From: BQJU01 sp965229635
GTDB lineage: Bacteria; Bacteroidota; Bacteroidia; Chitinophagales; Saprospiraceae
Assembly: GCA_965229635.1 (NCBI GenBank)
Contig: OZ245894.1
Location: 8,122,001-8,186,000, forward strand
Direction: 5' to 3'
Length of the DNA stretch: 64,000 bases
The notes under the pieces are model-generated. The model had not been told where the DNA came from. It did not search any database and was given only the letters and a program-made list of their open reading frames with translations. Below, in pieces: positions 18,247 through 27,272 of this stretch; position 1 is the stretch's first letter, and each line of letters begins with the position of its first letter. The position numbers and the translations under genes are program-made.

Positions 18247-19080
18247 CTAAAAGTATCCTCGGTATGTTATTGGTACTGAGTAACAAATTATATCAAGACT
18301 GCCTCTTTTCATGAAGAGCTTAGTATTCGCTTCAAAATCAAATAATCTGTACAAATGAAAATTCTTTGAGTTGTTTTTCGAAAAAGTCAGTTCGTTCCGG
18401 GTAAAATAAAAAGGTGTTTCTTTACCAAGTTTTGTGGTTTTAACTTCAATATATTTATCAGTACCATTCGTGTTCCTGGAAAGTATATCAAATCCTAAAC
18501 CGTCTCCCTCTTCTTGAGACACCCAACACACGTCTTTAGCCAAATTCTCCTTACCTGATTTAATTAGGCTCCATTTTTCAAACTCCATAACAAACTCCTC
18601 GCCAAGAAGTCCAAGTTTAGAGTTTTTTTGCTCTCTCTCTAAATAATTAGTTTTAATTGGACTTTTGCCATAATGCAGAAAAGGCTCAGATACAAAATTA
18701 TTTTTGGGTGCTTCAACAAGTACCTTGTCAAAATCAACTTTCTTCCTTGAGAAGATTTCTTTATCTGCAAATGATCTAAACTGACTCTCAATAGAGAGAT
18801 TATCTTTTAAATAATCAATGACCTTCTCTTCAAGAATTTTTTGATAATTATATCTTGGTAGATAGCCCTTTATGAATGGCAAGCCAAGATTGACAAGAAC
18901 TGCGCTGATGTTTTGATGTTTAAATTCGATTGAACCTTCTGATCTATGATTTAATAATGGGAGTAGTTTTCTTCTGAATTCAGCCTTTGAGTAAGGTTCA
19001 TTAAGTAGCTCACTTGATAGCATCTCAAAATAATTTGAGATTATTAACTCTACTTCTAATTCAGACCAAATATTCATCAT
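18247..19080 (-). CDS. DUF3883 domain protein (predicted PD-(D/E)XK nuclease fold)
   Basis: A 277-residue protein on the opposite strand to its neighbours and visibly more AT-rich than them, which suggests transfer. The N-terminal ~90 residues are helical (W-ELEVELII-YF-ML, KAEFRRKLLPLL). The C-terminal part has the DUF3883 pattern GLLGEEFV-EFE, then GDGLGFDILS and KYIEVKTTK. The Asp and Glu-x-Lys of these segments match a restriction-endonuclease-like active site. DUF3883 proteins occur singly and in restriction or BREX-type defence loci. No methylase or ATPase accompanies it, so its role here is unknown. Met2 is an alternative start. The flanks 18038-18246 and 19081-19335 show no further genes. 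Confidence 0.82.
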   Translation of the reverse strand: MMNIWSELEVELIISNYFEMLSSELLNEPYSKAEFRRKLLPLLNHRSEGSIEFKHQNISAVLVNLGLPFIKGYLPRYNYQKILEEKVIDYLKDNLSIESQFRSFADKEIFSRKKVDFDKVLVEAPKNNFVSEPFLHYGKSPIKTNYLEREQKNSKLGLLGEEFVMEFEKWSLIKSGKENLAKDVCWVSQEEGDGLGFDILSRNTNGTDKYIEVKTTKLGKETPFYFTRNELTFSKNNSKNFHLYRLFDFEANTKLFMKRGSLDIICYSVPITYRGYF

Positions 19081-19335
19081 CCAAGCTTAATCATGCTGTG
19101 GGACGAAAATACGATATAAAAATGGATAAAAAAATCCCCCTCTCCCTGTTAACATCCCCTCCCCCAAAAACAATCCTCAATACAGCACCTATTCTCCAAC
19201 TGCCATTCTACCACACAAATGGGTAAAAGAAAAATACTTTTTTTTGTAATCTATCTTGAATTTTTTGTAATTTAAGGGGACTCTAGTGTAACTACCCCGA
19301 AATAGTTGCATTGTACCGACATAACCGCATACCAA

Positions 19336-20550
19336 ATGAAAAACCTTGAATGCTTCCTGACCACAGGGTTGCTGCTATTCAGCCTGTTGGTCTATTCTCA
19401 ATCTTCTTCCATTGATCTTTCCCATCGCTGTGGGTATACCCCGGCGGAATTTACCGATGCCCTTTACTTTTTTGGCAATGATCCGCGCGTAGAGCAGATC
19501 GTTGATCAGATCTGTCGGGCGGCGGGGATTCCTAAATCATTCAAAGTGCAGGGAGCCAATGTCCCTTCCGTGGCGGCTATCCGCGATGAGTCGGGGGATT
19601 ACCTGCTGTACAGCCTGAGCTTTACGCGGGAATTGCTGGATACCAAACCGCTGGTGCTCTACGCCATTCTGACGCACGAAATCGGGCACTTCGCACGGGA
19701 TCACCACCTCGATGGGCGCTTCCGGCTGAAGGAGGAATCTTCGGCGGATGAATTTGTGGGGCGCACGCTTTTTCAGCTGAGCAACTTCAGCAGCCTGCAA
19801 CAGGTGCGCTGGGCCATGCAACAGGTGCCATTTGCCTACGAGCAACTTTACAAAAATGGCATGCGCGATCAGATCATTTCCAACGGATGGAATACTGCCG
19901 ATGGACTAGTCAAGTCGAATAGCAATCTGGGCTACCTGGATAATGAAACCAATGTTGAGAAACTCCCGCTGCCGGTTTTTACGCTACGCGGATGCCCGCG
20001 TTCGTACCAATATCCATTGGAGAACCTGAAGGGGTGTACAAAAGTCAAGGACCTGGATAAAGTACTGGTCAACACCCTGCAAAAACTGGGATACGAACAG
20101 CTCAGCTATTACTCTGCGCCCAATGGATTTGCACTGCTCACACCAGTAGAACAAATCGATCGTAATGCGGCTCCGCTCACCGGTAAGGAACGCTGGCAGG
20201 ACTATCCATCCGTGGGGAGTTTCTCCGGAATCTTTGACTACCTGTCTTCCCTGGTATTGCCCAAGAAAGGCTACTTCCGGCTGTTTGTTTTTCTGGTTTC
20301 CGATCAGAATGCACAACGGGAAAAGGGCAAACTGGCCGCCGAAGATGCCCGGGCCTGGCTGCAGGAAGGCGCCTTCTGGCTACCGGATGCCATTGGCGAA
20401 AAGCCGCTGACCTCAGATCACCGGTTTTCTATCCTGATTTACGAGTTTGAAGCACCCGAGACGACAAAAAAATTGACAGAAAAGTGCGAAAGCCTGTTTA
20501 CAATCAAGGCCCATTTAGACAATTCAGGTATAGGTGGGTCGCTGAAATAA
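19336..20550 (+). CDS. Secreted M48-type zinc metalloprotease
   Basis: A 404-residue protein from the ATG at 19336, which gives a good signal peptide (MKNLECFLTTGLLLFSLLVYSQ); the start at 19306 would add ten poor residues. The zinc site H114-E-I-G-H118 is followed by E134-SSA-D, matching the M48 (Oma1/HtpX/BepA) layout HEXXH...ExxxD. The C-terminal half has no recognised domain. Unlike HtpX or Oma1 there are no TM helices, so it should be soluble in the periplasm or exported. It opens a three-gene set with the EAD11-like membrane protein (20570) and a second M48-like protease (21332). Confidence 0.85.
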   Translation: MKNLECFLTTGLLLFSLLVYSQSSSIDLSHRCGYTPAEFTDALYFFGNDPRVEQIVDQICRAAGIPKSFKVQGANVPSVAAIRDESGDYLLYSLSFTRELLDTKPLVLYAILTHEIGHFARDHHLDGRFRLKEESSADEFVGRTLFQLSNFSSLQQVRWAMQQVPFAYEQLYKNGMRDQIISNGWNTADGLVKSNSNLGYLDNETNVEKLPLPVFTLRGCPRSYQYPLENLKGCTKVKDLDKVLVNTLQKLGYEQLSYYSAPNGFALLTPVEQIDRNAAPLTGKERWQDYPSVGSFSGIFDYLSSLVLPKKGYFRLFVFLVSDQNAQREKGKLAAEDARAWLQEGAFWLPDAIGEKPLTSDHRFSILIYEFEAPETTKKLTEKCESLFTIKAHLDNSGIGGSLK

Positions 20551-20569
20551 CCTTTTTAGTTTGCAAGCC

Positions 20570-21301
20570 ATGTGGGTGTTATTATCAAAAACAAAGAAGA
20601 TCGCCTTGACGATCTGGTCGGTGCTGCTGGTGCTCATCACCGGACTGACTTTATTACAAACGCTGACCGGCCAGCTAAGTGGCATGACTGGTTTTGCCTG
20701 GATGTGGACAGGCATTCATCTGCTTCCGGGATTCGTGGTGCTGTTCCTCAGCATTATGCTGGACCGCCAACCGGCCCGGCTGGTGCCGCAGTTTGCTCAC
20801 CGCACGCTGATCGGGCTGACCACACTCTATCTGCTGCTGGTGCTGATCACCCTGCTGGCTGAGCCTTTTGCCACCCGGGGCGCATTGAGCATGTGGGCCT
20901 ACCGCCAGCAATCCTTCGGTTGGCTGGTACCGATTCAATTGATCCTGCTGGTGGGCTACTATCTACTATTTTTCAAGAAAAAACCAATTTTTCAACCCGG
21001 TGAGTCCGATATCACGCTGATGGCTAAAAAGGAAGCCATCAAGTGGGGAGACATCCAGGACCAACTGCGCAAGGAATGCTTCGAGTTGATTGCTCAGGGC
21101 AAACTAGACCAGGCGCTGGAAAAACTGCAAACCAGCATTGACCAAACCGGCATCGGTGATCCCGAACAGGTTTATTTGCTGCAAAGTCAATACGTCGAAA
21201 ACCGCAATAACCAGCGCATGAATCTGGTGAGCATGGAAGAATACCAACGTACCCAAAGCCGCATCGCACTCGCACTGATGGAGTTGTTGAGACGGCAATA
21301 A
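20570..21301 (+). CDS. Four-TM membrane protein with C-terminal Effector-Associated Domain 11-like tail
   Basis: The ATG at 20570 is preferred over a TTG at 20561 (243 residues). Residues ~5-140 form four TM helices. Residues ~160-243 read as an EAD11: ELIAQGKLDQALEKL, then EQVYLLQSQYVENRNNQRM, NLVSMEEYQR and RIALALMELL. This is the layout I know for EAD11 (a helix with LIaqGkleeAL, then a long helix with R-N, G-is-eEa-erNrI-yALL). EADs are small adaptor domains, described in bacterial conflict systems, that bring a sensor and an effector such as a caspase, CHAT or trypsin-like protease together by homotypic contact. With four TM helices the domain should face the cytoplasm. The gene sits between two M48 protease genes. 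Confidence 0.75.
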   Translation: MWVLLSKTKKIALTIWSVLLVLITGLTLLQTLTGQLSGMTGFAWMWTGIHLLPGFVVLFLSIMLDRQPARLVPQFAHRTLIGLTTLYLLLVLITLLAEPFATRGALSMWAYRQQSFGWLVPIQLILLVGYYLLFFKKKPIFQPGESDITLMAKKEAIKWGDIQDQLRKECFELIAQGKLDQALEKLQTSIDQTGIGDPEQVYLLQSQYVENRNNQRMNLVSMEEYQRTQSRIALALMELLRRQ

Positions 21302-21331
21302 TAAAATAGAAGAACTCAAAAAACGTAGAAA

Positions 21332-22654
21332 ATGAAAACTTACCAAACGCTATTACTTTTTGGTCTGCTTTGCCTCGCCTTTCGGCAAACAAGTAACGCT
21401 CAGAATCGCATTTATCTGGTGGAGAACGGCTTCTGTAGCTATGCCGAAGAAATGAGCGACAAAGCTGAGCAAGAATACTTCACTCTCAATGCTTCGGAAA
21501 AAGCAGAGGAAGTCAAATCCGAAATTCTCAAAGCGGCAGGCCTGAGTCGCAGCAACATTGAATTAAAAGTCTCCAATATCAAAAATGCCATCGCCACGGT
21601 TGATCAGGGCCGTCGCTACATTTTGTACAGCCAGCAATTTTTCAGCCGTGTTGACGCCGATGCACAGAGCAAGTGGATCGCCTACAGCATTCTGGCTCAT
21701 GAGATCGGTCACCACATTTTGGGGCACAACTTCCAGGAAACCAACCCGGACCGCCGCAAACAAATGGAGCTGGAAGCCGATGAATTTTCAGGTAATATCC
21801 TGCGCATGTTGTGTGCCGGTCAGGAGGATGCGGTAGCCGCCATTTCTACCCTGCTGGATCACCAGGTTTCCCATAATTATCCGCCGATCAGTGCCCGTAA
21901 GGAAATGATCGCCAATAGCTGGTACATCAAGGACCTGGATCTCAAAAGGACCAACCGCGACCCATGTGGCAAGACGATGGACCTGAAATTCGGCAGCGAA
22001 TTTGGCACCATGAACCTGGCCGAAAACGCCAAGGCACTCGTCAAGGAAGAAGAGATGATCGTCACCTTTGATGCCCTGTCCAAACCCGGTAAATACGCTT
22101 ACCGGTCGTACCTGACTTCGCCCGAGCGGTCCAACCTGACGCCCAAAAATATCGAATGGCTCACCGATCCAGAAAAGACCGGTAACCGCCGTCAGCTCAT
22201 CTGGCATTTTGCCAAAGATGGTTACACCCGCGATCAGGTGGAAAAGCAAGACCTGCTGGGCGTAGCAGTGTTTGAAGCAGGTAAGGAGCCCCGTCCGGTG
22301 ACCCCGGTAGGCTTCTCTGTAGGCCCTGTGGTAATGGGCCTGGGTGTAGGCAGTATGGTGTACGGCAGCAAGCTCAAATCAGATGCCCTCGACCTGTATG
22401 ATAATCCCTATGCGGCCATCAGAGACCCCAATGACGATGTGTACCAGGGTAGTAATCTTTCCCGTACGGAAACCTACAATGCTGCCAATAAAAAATACCG
22501 CCAATCACAGACCTACCGCAACATCGGCATTGCGCTGATCAGCGGAGGTGTAGCCTGGGGCATTTACAAGATTTTAAAACACAAGAAAAGCAAGATTGGC
22601 AACCTCTACGCCGGAGAAGGCAAAGTGAAGGTGAACCCGAGAATATTTTATTAA
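21332..22654 (+). CDS. Secreted M48-type zinc metalloprotease with C-terminal glycine-rich hydrophobic segments
   Basis: A 440-residue protein. A signal peptide (MKTYQTLLLFGLLCLAFRQTSNAQ) is followed by a protease domain with zinc site H123-E-I-G-H127 and a downstream E-L-E-A-D element, as in M48 enzymes. It is homologous in layout to the protease at 19336 (both have ILxHEIGH and a YILYSQQF/LLYSLSF strand before it). After residue ~315 there are two glycine-rich hydrophobic stretches (VGPVVMGLGVGSMVYG and IGIALISGGVAWGIY), which may associate with membrane. It lies 30 bp after the EAD11 gene and 25 bp before the lipoprotein gene at 22679, so probably the same transcript. Confidence 0.85.
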   Translation: MKTYQTLLLFGLLCLAFRQTSNAQNRIYLVENGFCSYAEEMSDKAEQEYFTLNASEKAEEVKSEILKAAGLSRSNIELKVSNIKNAIATVDQGRRYILYSQQFFSRVDADAQSKWIAYSILAHEIGHHILGHNFQETNPDRRKQMELEADEFSGNILRMLCAGQEDAVAAISTLLDHQVSHNYPPISARKEMIANSWYIKDLDLKRTNRDPCGKTMDLKFGSEFGTMNLAENAKALVKEEEMIVTFDALSKPGKYAYRSYLTSPERSNLTPKNIEWLTDPEKTGNRRQLIWHFAKDGYTRDQVEKQDLLGVAVFEAGKEPRPVTPVGFSVGPVVMGLGVGSMVYGSKLKSDALDLYDNPYAAIRDPNDDVYQGSNLSRTETYNAANKKYRQSQTYRNIGIALISGGVAWGIYKILKHKKSKIGNLYAGEGKVKVNPRIFY

Positions 22655-22678
22655 CGGAAGTCCCCAAAACCTCAAATC

Positions 22679-24400
22679 ATGAAAACAAAACTTCATATCC
22701 ATAATCTTCTGCTCATTGCCATTCTGGCACTGGTATATACTTCCTGTAAGGACCTGCCGGTACTGGATGATTGCAATGTAGATACCGATATCATTATTGA
22801 ACCCAATCTGGATTGCACGGCATCTGAGGCTGATCCCTGTGTAAAAACCTTCCGCCTGCGCGACGCTGAACTTTTGCCAGAGGGGGCCCGCGTCACCTGG
22901 AGTTTGACCAAGGGCGGCGTGGAAATCCCACTCCCTAATCCGAGTGTTCTGGAATTTGAATTTGAATTCACCGAAGCCGGTTTTGACTATGCGGCAAATG
23001 CTTCGATCGTGTTTGACTTTGAGGGCTGTGATGTCAGTTTAAACAAACCTTTCATCATCGGCGTCGATGCACCGGTGGCCTTCATCACCCCAAGTACACA
23101 ACAGTGCATAGTTGGTGAGTGTGAAGTGACCTTTACGGCCACCGTTGCCAATGTTGATAGCTGGACCTGGTCGATTCCGGGTGATTCCAACGATCATCAA
23201 AATGAGGCTACAGTCACGAGGTCCTTTAATGAGCGTCCGGATACTCTTTCAATTATGCTTACCGCCTTCAATATTGGCGATACGGTATCGGATGTGATCA
23301 AGGTGTTTGTTGAGCCTGCAACCTTTATTGTTGATGGCCAGGCTGCACCCCCATCAGAAGGAAAAATATTGCTGGTCGATGAACAGTCCAATGGGAGCTT
23401 TACCATCATTGGCACTACCGGACTGGAAACCTACACGGAAAGAATCAGCCGGGCGGGTATCATCGAACCCAATTCACGCGATGAGGTAGGAATAATTCCT
23501 GATAATTATACTCCGCGTGACGGGAAGAATTGCTACTCTTTGGACAACAAACGATTCGTGGTGGGGCAAACCGTGCGGGATAATTCAAACAACCCCAATA
23601 CCAAGAAGGAAGTATACCTCGCGGTCTTTGATGACACTTACACGCCGATTGCAGAAAAGCCTCTGTTTCATGAAAACGATGGCAATGAACTGGGGCAAGG
23701 CATCACCACTACTCCGGACAACGGATATCTGCTTTGTGGCAACAAAAGTACCATTTCCCCGGCACAGCCAACCGGCATGTTATTCCTGAAATTGAATGCC
23801 AGTTTTGATCGGACTGCTTCCATCGTCAAGTTAGAAAATGACCCATTCAATACCGCCTATGGGATCATCTCCCTCGCGGAAGGTTATGCCGTAATTGGGC
23901 AGGCTCTGAATCCGGATACTGAGCAATTTGAAGGTTGCTTTTTCAAGATGGATCATGACTTTGATATTTTGGATTCGGTGAATTACCTGGGTGCTGATTT
24001 TTTGCCCAATGAAATCATCAAAATCAGTGAAACGGATTATGTCATTATCGGCAATGAGGGGTCAACCGGAATTGTCAAAGGAATGGGGTCTATTTCCTGG
24101 GAAAGGGAATTTGGCGATACCTGGGTGGAAAAGGCATTGATTACCTCTGATCTTCGTATTGCGGTTACCGGATATGCCCTCATCAACGGGAAAGAAAGGC
24201 CAATACTGAAGACCCTGAAACTTGATGGCAGTGATGCGGCAATTGACAAAGATTACCCGCTAGATACCTCCGGGCGTATTCTAACCATTGCCCAAACCCG
24301 AGACAATGGATTTGTCCTGGGGGGCCACCTCAATTCTTCCACCGATGATGATGTCATTTTGATCATCCGAACCGATAAAAATGGCGAAGTAAATGAATAG
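22679..24400 (+). CDS. Lipoprotein with PKD-like domain and beta-propeller-like repeats
   Basis: A 573-residue lipoprotein (lipobox VYTSC, Cys23). Residues ~130-210 look like a PKD-type Ig fold (CEVTFTATVANVDSWTWSIPG, ending TLSIMLTAFNIGDTVSDVIKVFV). From ~residue 225 to the end there are repeated blocks with GY/GF and GQ/GN turns (NGYLLCGNKS, EGYAVIGQAL, TDYVIIGNEG, NGFVLGGHL) that suggest a surface beta-propeller. Both domain types usually bind proteins or sugars at the cell surface. It follows the M48 protease by 25 bp, and a strong stem-loop comes after its stop. Function unknown. Confidence 0.75.
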   Translation: MKTKLHIHNLLLIAILALVYTSCKDLPVLDDCNVDTDIIIEPNLDCTASEADPCVKTFRLRDAELLPEGARVTWSLTKGGVEIPLPNPSVLEFEFEFTEAGFDYAANASIVFDFEGCDVSLNKPFIIGVDAPVAFITPSTQQCIVGECEVTFTATVANVDSWTWSIPGDSNDHQNEATVTRSFNERPDTLSIMLTAFNIGDTVSDVIKVFVEPATFIVDGQAAPPSEGKILLVDEQSNGSFTIIGTTGLETYTERISRAGIIEPNSRDEVGIIPDNYTPRDGKNCYSLDNKRFVVGQTVRDNSNNPNTKKEVYLAVFDDTYTPIAEKPLFHENDGNELGQGITTTPDNGYLLCGNKSTISPAQPTGMLFLKLNASFDRTASIVKLENDPFNTAYGIISLAEGYAVIGQALNPDTEQFEGCFFKMDHDFDILDSVNYLGADFLPNEIIKISETDYVIIGNEGSTGIVKGMGSISWEREFGDTWVEKALITSDLRIAVTGYALINGKERPILKTLKLDGSDAAIDKDYPLDTSGRILTIAQTRDNGFVLGGHLNSSTDDDVILIIRTDKNGEVNE

Positions 24401-24401
24401 A

Positions 24402-24450
24402 GTTGTTCTGTTGGGGGAATTTGCGCCCGAAGCTACCCCAACAGAACAAC
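24402..24450 (+). terminator. Long perfect stem-loop between the lipoprotein and vWA genes
   Basis: GTTGTTCTGTTGGGG (24402-24416) and CCCCAACAGAACAAC (24436-24450) form a perfect 15-bp stem around a 19-base loop, starting one base after the upstream stop codon. There is no directly following T-tract (the next run of T is at about 24462-24467), so it may be an atypical terminator or an mRNA 3'-end stabiliser. Confidence 0.6.
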
Positions 24451-24491
24451 ACTACTAACACCAATTTTTTGAATAGCTAACATCAACCAAA

Positions 24492-27131
24492 ATGAAAAAA
24501 CAGCTCATCAATCCCCGTTTAGTCAACGCACACGGATGGTTATTATTAACTACCCTCTTTATCCTTTTACAGGGATCAGCGATGGCACAGAAAATTTTCC
24601 CCATTAGTCCTATCCTTCCCGATGCAGACCAGGGGCAAGCTTATTCGGTGACCTTTACTATTGATGGTATCCCGGCTACTTCTTCCGTACGCTGGAGTTA
24701 CACCCGTATCAGTGGCCCGGCACTGAATACCCTTGGCATCAATTTTACAGGTACGGATGCTCAGGATGGCATTATTACTACCTCCGAAATTTCATCCAGT
24801 GCTTTTACCAATACACCCTACCGTATCCGGGTAAATGCGGAAGTAATCGATACCGGTGGTGGTGTAGACAATTTCCCTAAAGATTATGTACTGGTGGTAT
24901 GGGATAACATCCCTACCCCCTGCGAAAGCAACACTGAACTCGCCCTGGTACTCGATGCTTCCGGAAGTATGGGTGGCAGTCGCTGGAATGAATTGACGGA
25001 ATCTATCAAGACCTACCTTCCATCCCTCAATGATCGGATCACGCCAACCAATAACCTGGAAGTGATCTTCTTTCAGGGCGGAGGTGCCACCACTGAACAC
25101 AATGCCTCTTTCAGCAATGTCACCTGGGATGATGAGGACGATATTGCCGAAAAGATTTTCAAAGAAGGTCTGGCCGATGAGGTAGCCCCCGGGGGCGGTA
25201 CGCCCATGGGAGCCGGCATTCAAAGAGCCCTTAACGGTTTCACAGCCGGTGCAGGCACACGTCGATTGATGATTGTCTTTACCGATGGTCACCAAAATAG
25301 AGATCCGATGTTTGTCAGCGGCAGCAATAGCGTTTGCAATACCGAAATCAACGGCAGTGGAGATCGGGTGTGCACAGGAGGAAGGACAGATCTTGACGAC
25401 GCAGATGTCCTCGTCTATACCATTGGTGTAGGCGGCGGCGATCAGGCATTATTACAAGACCTGGCTCATCCTGATAATTCTTACGCCTTCAATTATGGCA
25501 CCGACCAACTGGATGAGTTTTTCTTCAGCACTATCCCTGCGGGGTTTCGCGGATGTTCGCCCCGAATGATTGATTACCGTTTTGGTGAAATTGCAGAAGG
25601 AGATACTGTAGTAAGGGAAAAGTTTATCATCGATAGCCTGGTCTCGGACCTCACCATTCGGATTAAAGATAAGAGTGACCCTTTCCCTGTAGTATTTGAT
25701 AATGTAGTTACCAACACTTTTCTAAATCGTATTTACGATCTGGAATTGTATAAAGATGGCATCTTGACACCTTTCCAACCTGTTGTTGTGGGTGCAGTGG
25801 GTCGCTACTACATTGAATTTCCGGTGGGTGGAGATTCGGCCTATCCGGATGGTGGCGGTGAATGGGAATTGCGTTTTAAGGGGCCGGTTAGTGTCGAGTA
25901 CGAAGTGGCCGCAATGGTGGAAGACAAATATTTCAAAACTGATGTCGAAGTCCAAAATTCGAGTTCTCTGTACGCCGGTGATCAGATCAGTGTAAAGGCC
26001 ATGCCCACTCTTGTTGGCCAACCGGCAGAAGGCCTGACTGTCGTAGCCTTTCTGCTAAAGCCGGGCGAAGACCTGGGCGATTTGGCATCCAAAACCAATT
26101 TTAATGGAACATTGGTGGTTAAGGAGGATTCCGTTGCCGGACTTTCCGAAAGTTCTTTACTGGCTCGGGCCAAATTGGACACCCTGCTACAAGACCCCAG
26201 CATTCTTGCGCTGTTGGAACAGGAAGGCCGAATTGACACGCTGGTACAAGCGGCCGATGGCAGCTACCGCGGCAGCTTCGCCGGTAATGAAAATATCGTG
26301 ACAGGTACCTACCAGCTGGCGGTTAAATACAGTGGTAATCTTCCCGGATTTGGCGATATTCAAGGCCTGGACAACCGCTGGTATCACGTCGACTTTGCCC
26401 GCCCTGAAGACATCAACCTCAACCTTACTATTTCCGGAGGTGGAGAAGGGACAACCGGTGGCAATTACTTCATTACCTTCCAGCCTACCAACCAGTTTGG
26501 CAAACGCCTGGGGCCCGGACAAGCTCATCGTATCAAGGTTTTAGTCGGTAATGAACTTCTGATTTTGGATGACAATCTGGATGGCTCTTACAGTGCCAAT
26601 GTAAATGTTGGTGCCGGAAAAAATCCTCGGGTCAAAATCTACATCATCGATCCAAATGAACCGGTGGAGGATCGCTTTATAGCGCCTGGCCAGTCACCCT
26701 ACAAGATCAGTGCACATGGTGGGTATGTCACTTCCCTCAATAGCACCGCGCCGCTTAGCTCGGGTGATAATGGTGTTTATGTAGAGCTGGACTTTGCTTA
26801 TAATTTTGATCAAAACTGGGCGATTTCCCTCATTGGCGGCAGCTACCAGTTCAATAACAACATTAGTTTTATCGGAGCCTCCGTATTTGGAGAATATACC
26901 ATCCGCAAGGTAGTACCAGGAACCACAGGGTTCTATCCAAGAATTGCAGCGGGCCTTGGTTTGTACAAACCGGAGAATCAAAGCCTGGTCTTTTCTCTGG
27001 GCCTTCGCCCGGGATTGGTATACCAGGTCAGTCCAAGGCTGGAACTCAGCCTCGATGCCGGCCTTCACCTGATGTTTGATCCGGGTTATCAACTGGGATA
27101 CGGTGGGGTAGGTTTGCGGTATCGCTTGTAA
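24492..27131 (+). CDS. Secreted von Willebrand factor A domain protein with C-terminal outer-membrane-barrel-like segment
   Basis: An 879-residue protein with a signal peptide (residues ~1-33, cleavage near AMAQ). A cadherin/Ig-like domain covers ~35-145. The vWA domain follows, with the MIDAS motif D155-A-S-G-S at its start, GGGTPMGAGIQRAL supplying the threonine, and VFTDGHQNRD supplying the later Asp. The middle has further beta domains. The last ~110 residues look like amphipathic outer-membrane strands ending in RYRL. vWA domains mediate metal-dependent protein contacts at the surface. It has its own upstream interval with a stem-loop and is followed by a good terminator. Partner unknown. 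Confidence 0.82.
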   Translation: MKKQLINPRLVNAHGWLLLTTLFILLQGSAMAQKIFPISPILPDADQGQAYSVTFTIDGIPATSSVRWSYTRISGPALNTLGINFTGTDAQDGIITTSEISSSAFTNTPYRIRVNAEVIDTGGGVDNFPKDYVLVVWDNIPTPCESNTELALVLDASGSMGGSRWNELTESIKTYLPSLNDRITPTNNLEVIFFQGGGATTEHNASFSNVTWDDEDDIAEKIFKEGLADEVAPGGGTPMGAGIQRALNGFTAGAGTRRLMIVFTDGHQNRDPMFVSGSNSVCNTEINGSGDRVCTGGRTDLDDADVLVYTIGVGGGDQALLQDLAHPDNSYAFNYGTDQLDEFFFSTIPAGFRGCSPRMIDYRFGEIAEGDTVVREKFIIDSLVSDLTIRIKDKSDPFPVVFDNVVTNTFLNRIYDLELYKDGILTPFQPVVVGAVGRYYIEFPVGGDSAYPDGGGEWELRFKGPVSVEYEVAAMVEDKYFKTDVEVQNSSSLYAGDQISVKAMPTLVGQPAEGLTVVAFLLKPGEDLGDLASKTNFNGTLVVKEDSVAGLSESSLLARAKLDTLLQDPSILALLEQEGRIDTLVQAADGSYRGSFAGNENIVTGTYQLAVKYSGNLPGFGDIQGLDNRWYHVDFARPEDINLNLTISGGGEGTTGGNYFITFQPTNQFGKRLGPGQAHRIKVLVGNELLILDDNLDGSYSANVNVGAGKNPRVKIYIIDPNEPVEDRFIAPGQSPYKISAHGGYVTSLNSTAPLSSGDNGVYVELDFAYNFDQNWAISLIGGSYQFNNNISFIGASVFGEYTIRKVVPGTTGFYPRIAAGLGLYKPENQSLVFSLGLRPGLVYQVSPRLELSLDAGLHLMFDPGYQLGYGGVGLRYRL

Positions 27132-27162
27132 AAGCATGGTGAATAAGAGTATTCAATTCTCT

Positions 27163-27198
27163 GGTCGTCGGCTCTTGTCGGCGACCTTTTGTTTTTTT
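27163..27198 (+). terminator. Intrinsic terminator after the vWA gene
   Basis: GGTCGTCG (27163-27170) pairs with CGGCGACC (27179-27186) in an 8-bp stem with one G-T wobble and an 8-base loop. It is followed directly by TTTTGTTTTTTT. Confidence 0.8.
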
Positions 27199-27234
27199 GA
27201 CAAAGGGCTTTTTCGATCATTTGCTTATAATTCG

Positions 27235-27242
27235 TAAATTTG
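27235..27242 (+). promoter_or_regulatory. Bacteroidota -7 promoter element for the giant T9SS cargo gene
   Basis: TAAATTTG matches TAnnTTTG and lies 31 bp before the ATG at 27273, after the terminator at 27163-27198. No TTTG at the ideal -33 distance is seen. Confidence 0.45.
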
Positions 27243-27272
27243 GGTAGGTTCGTTCATCCCTAAAACTACACC

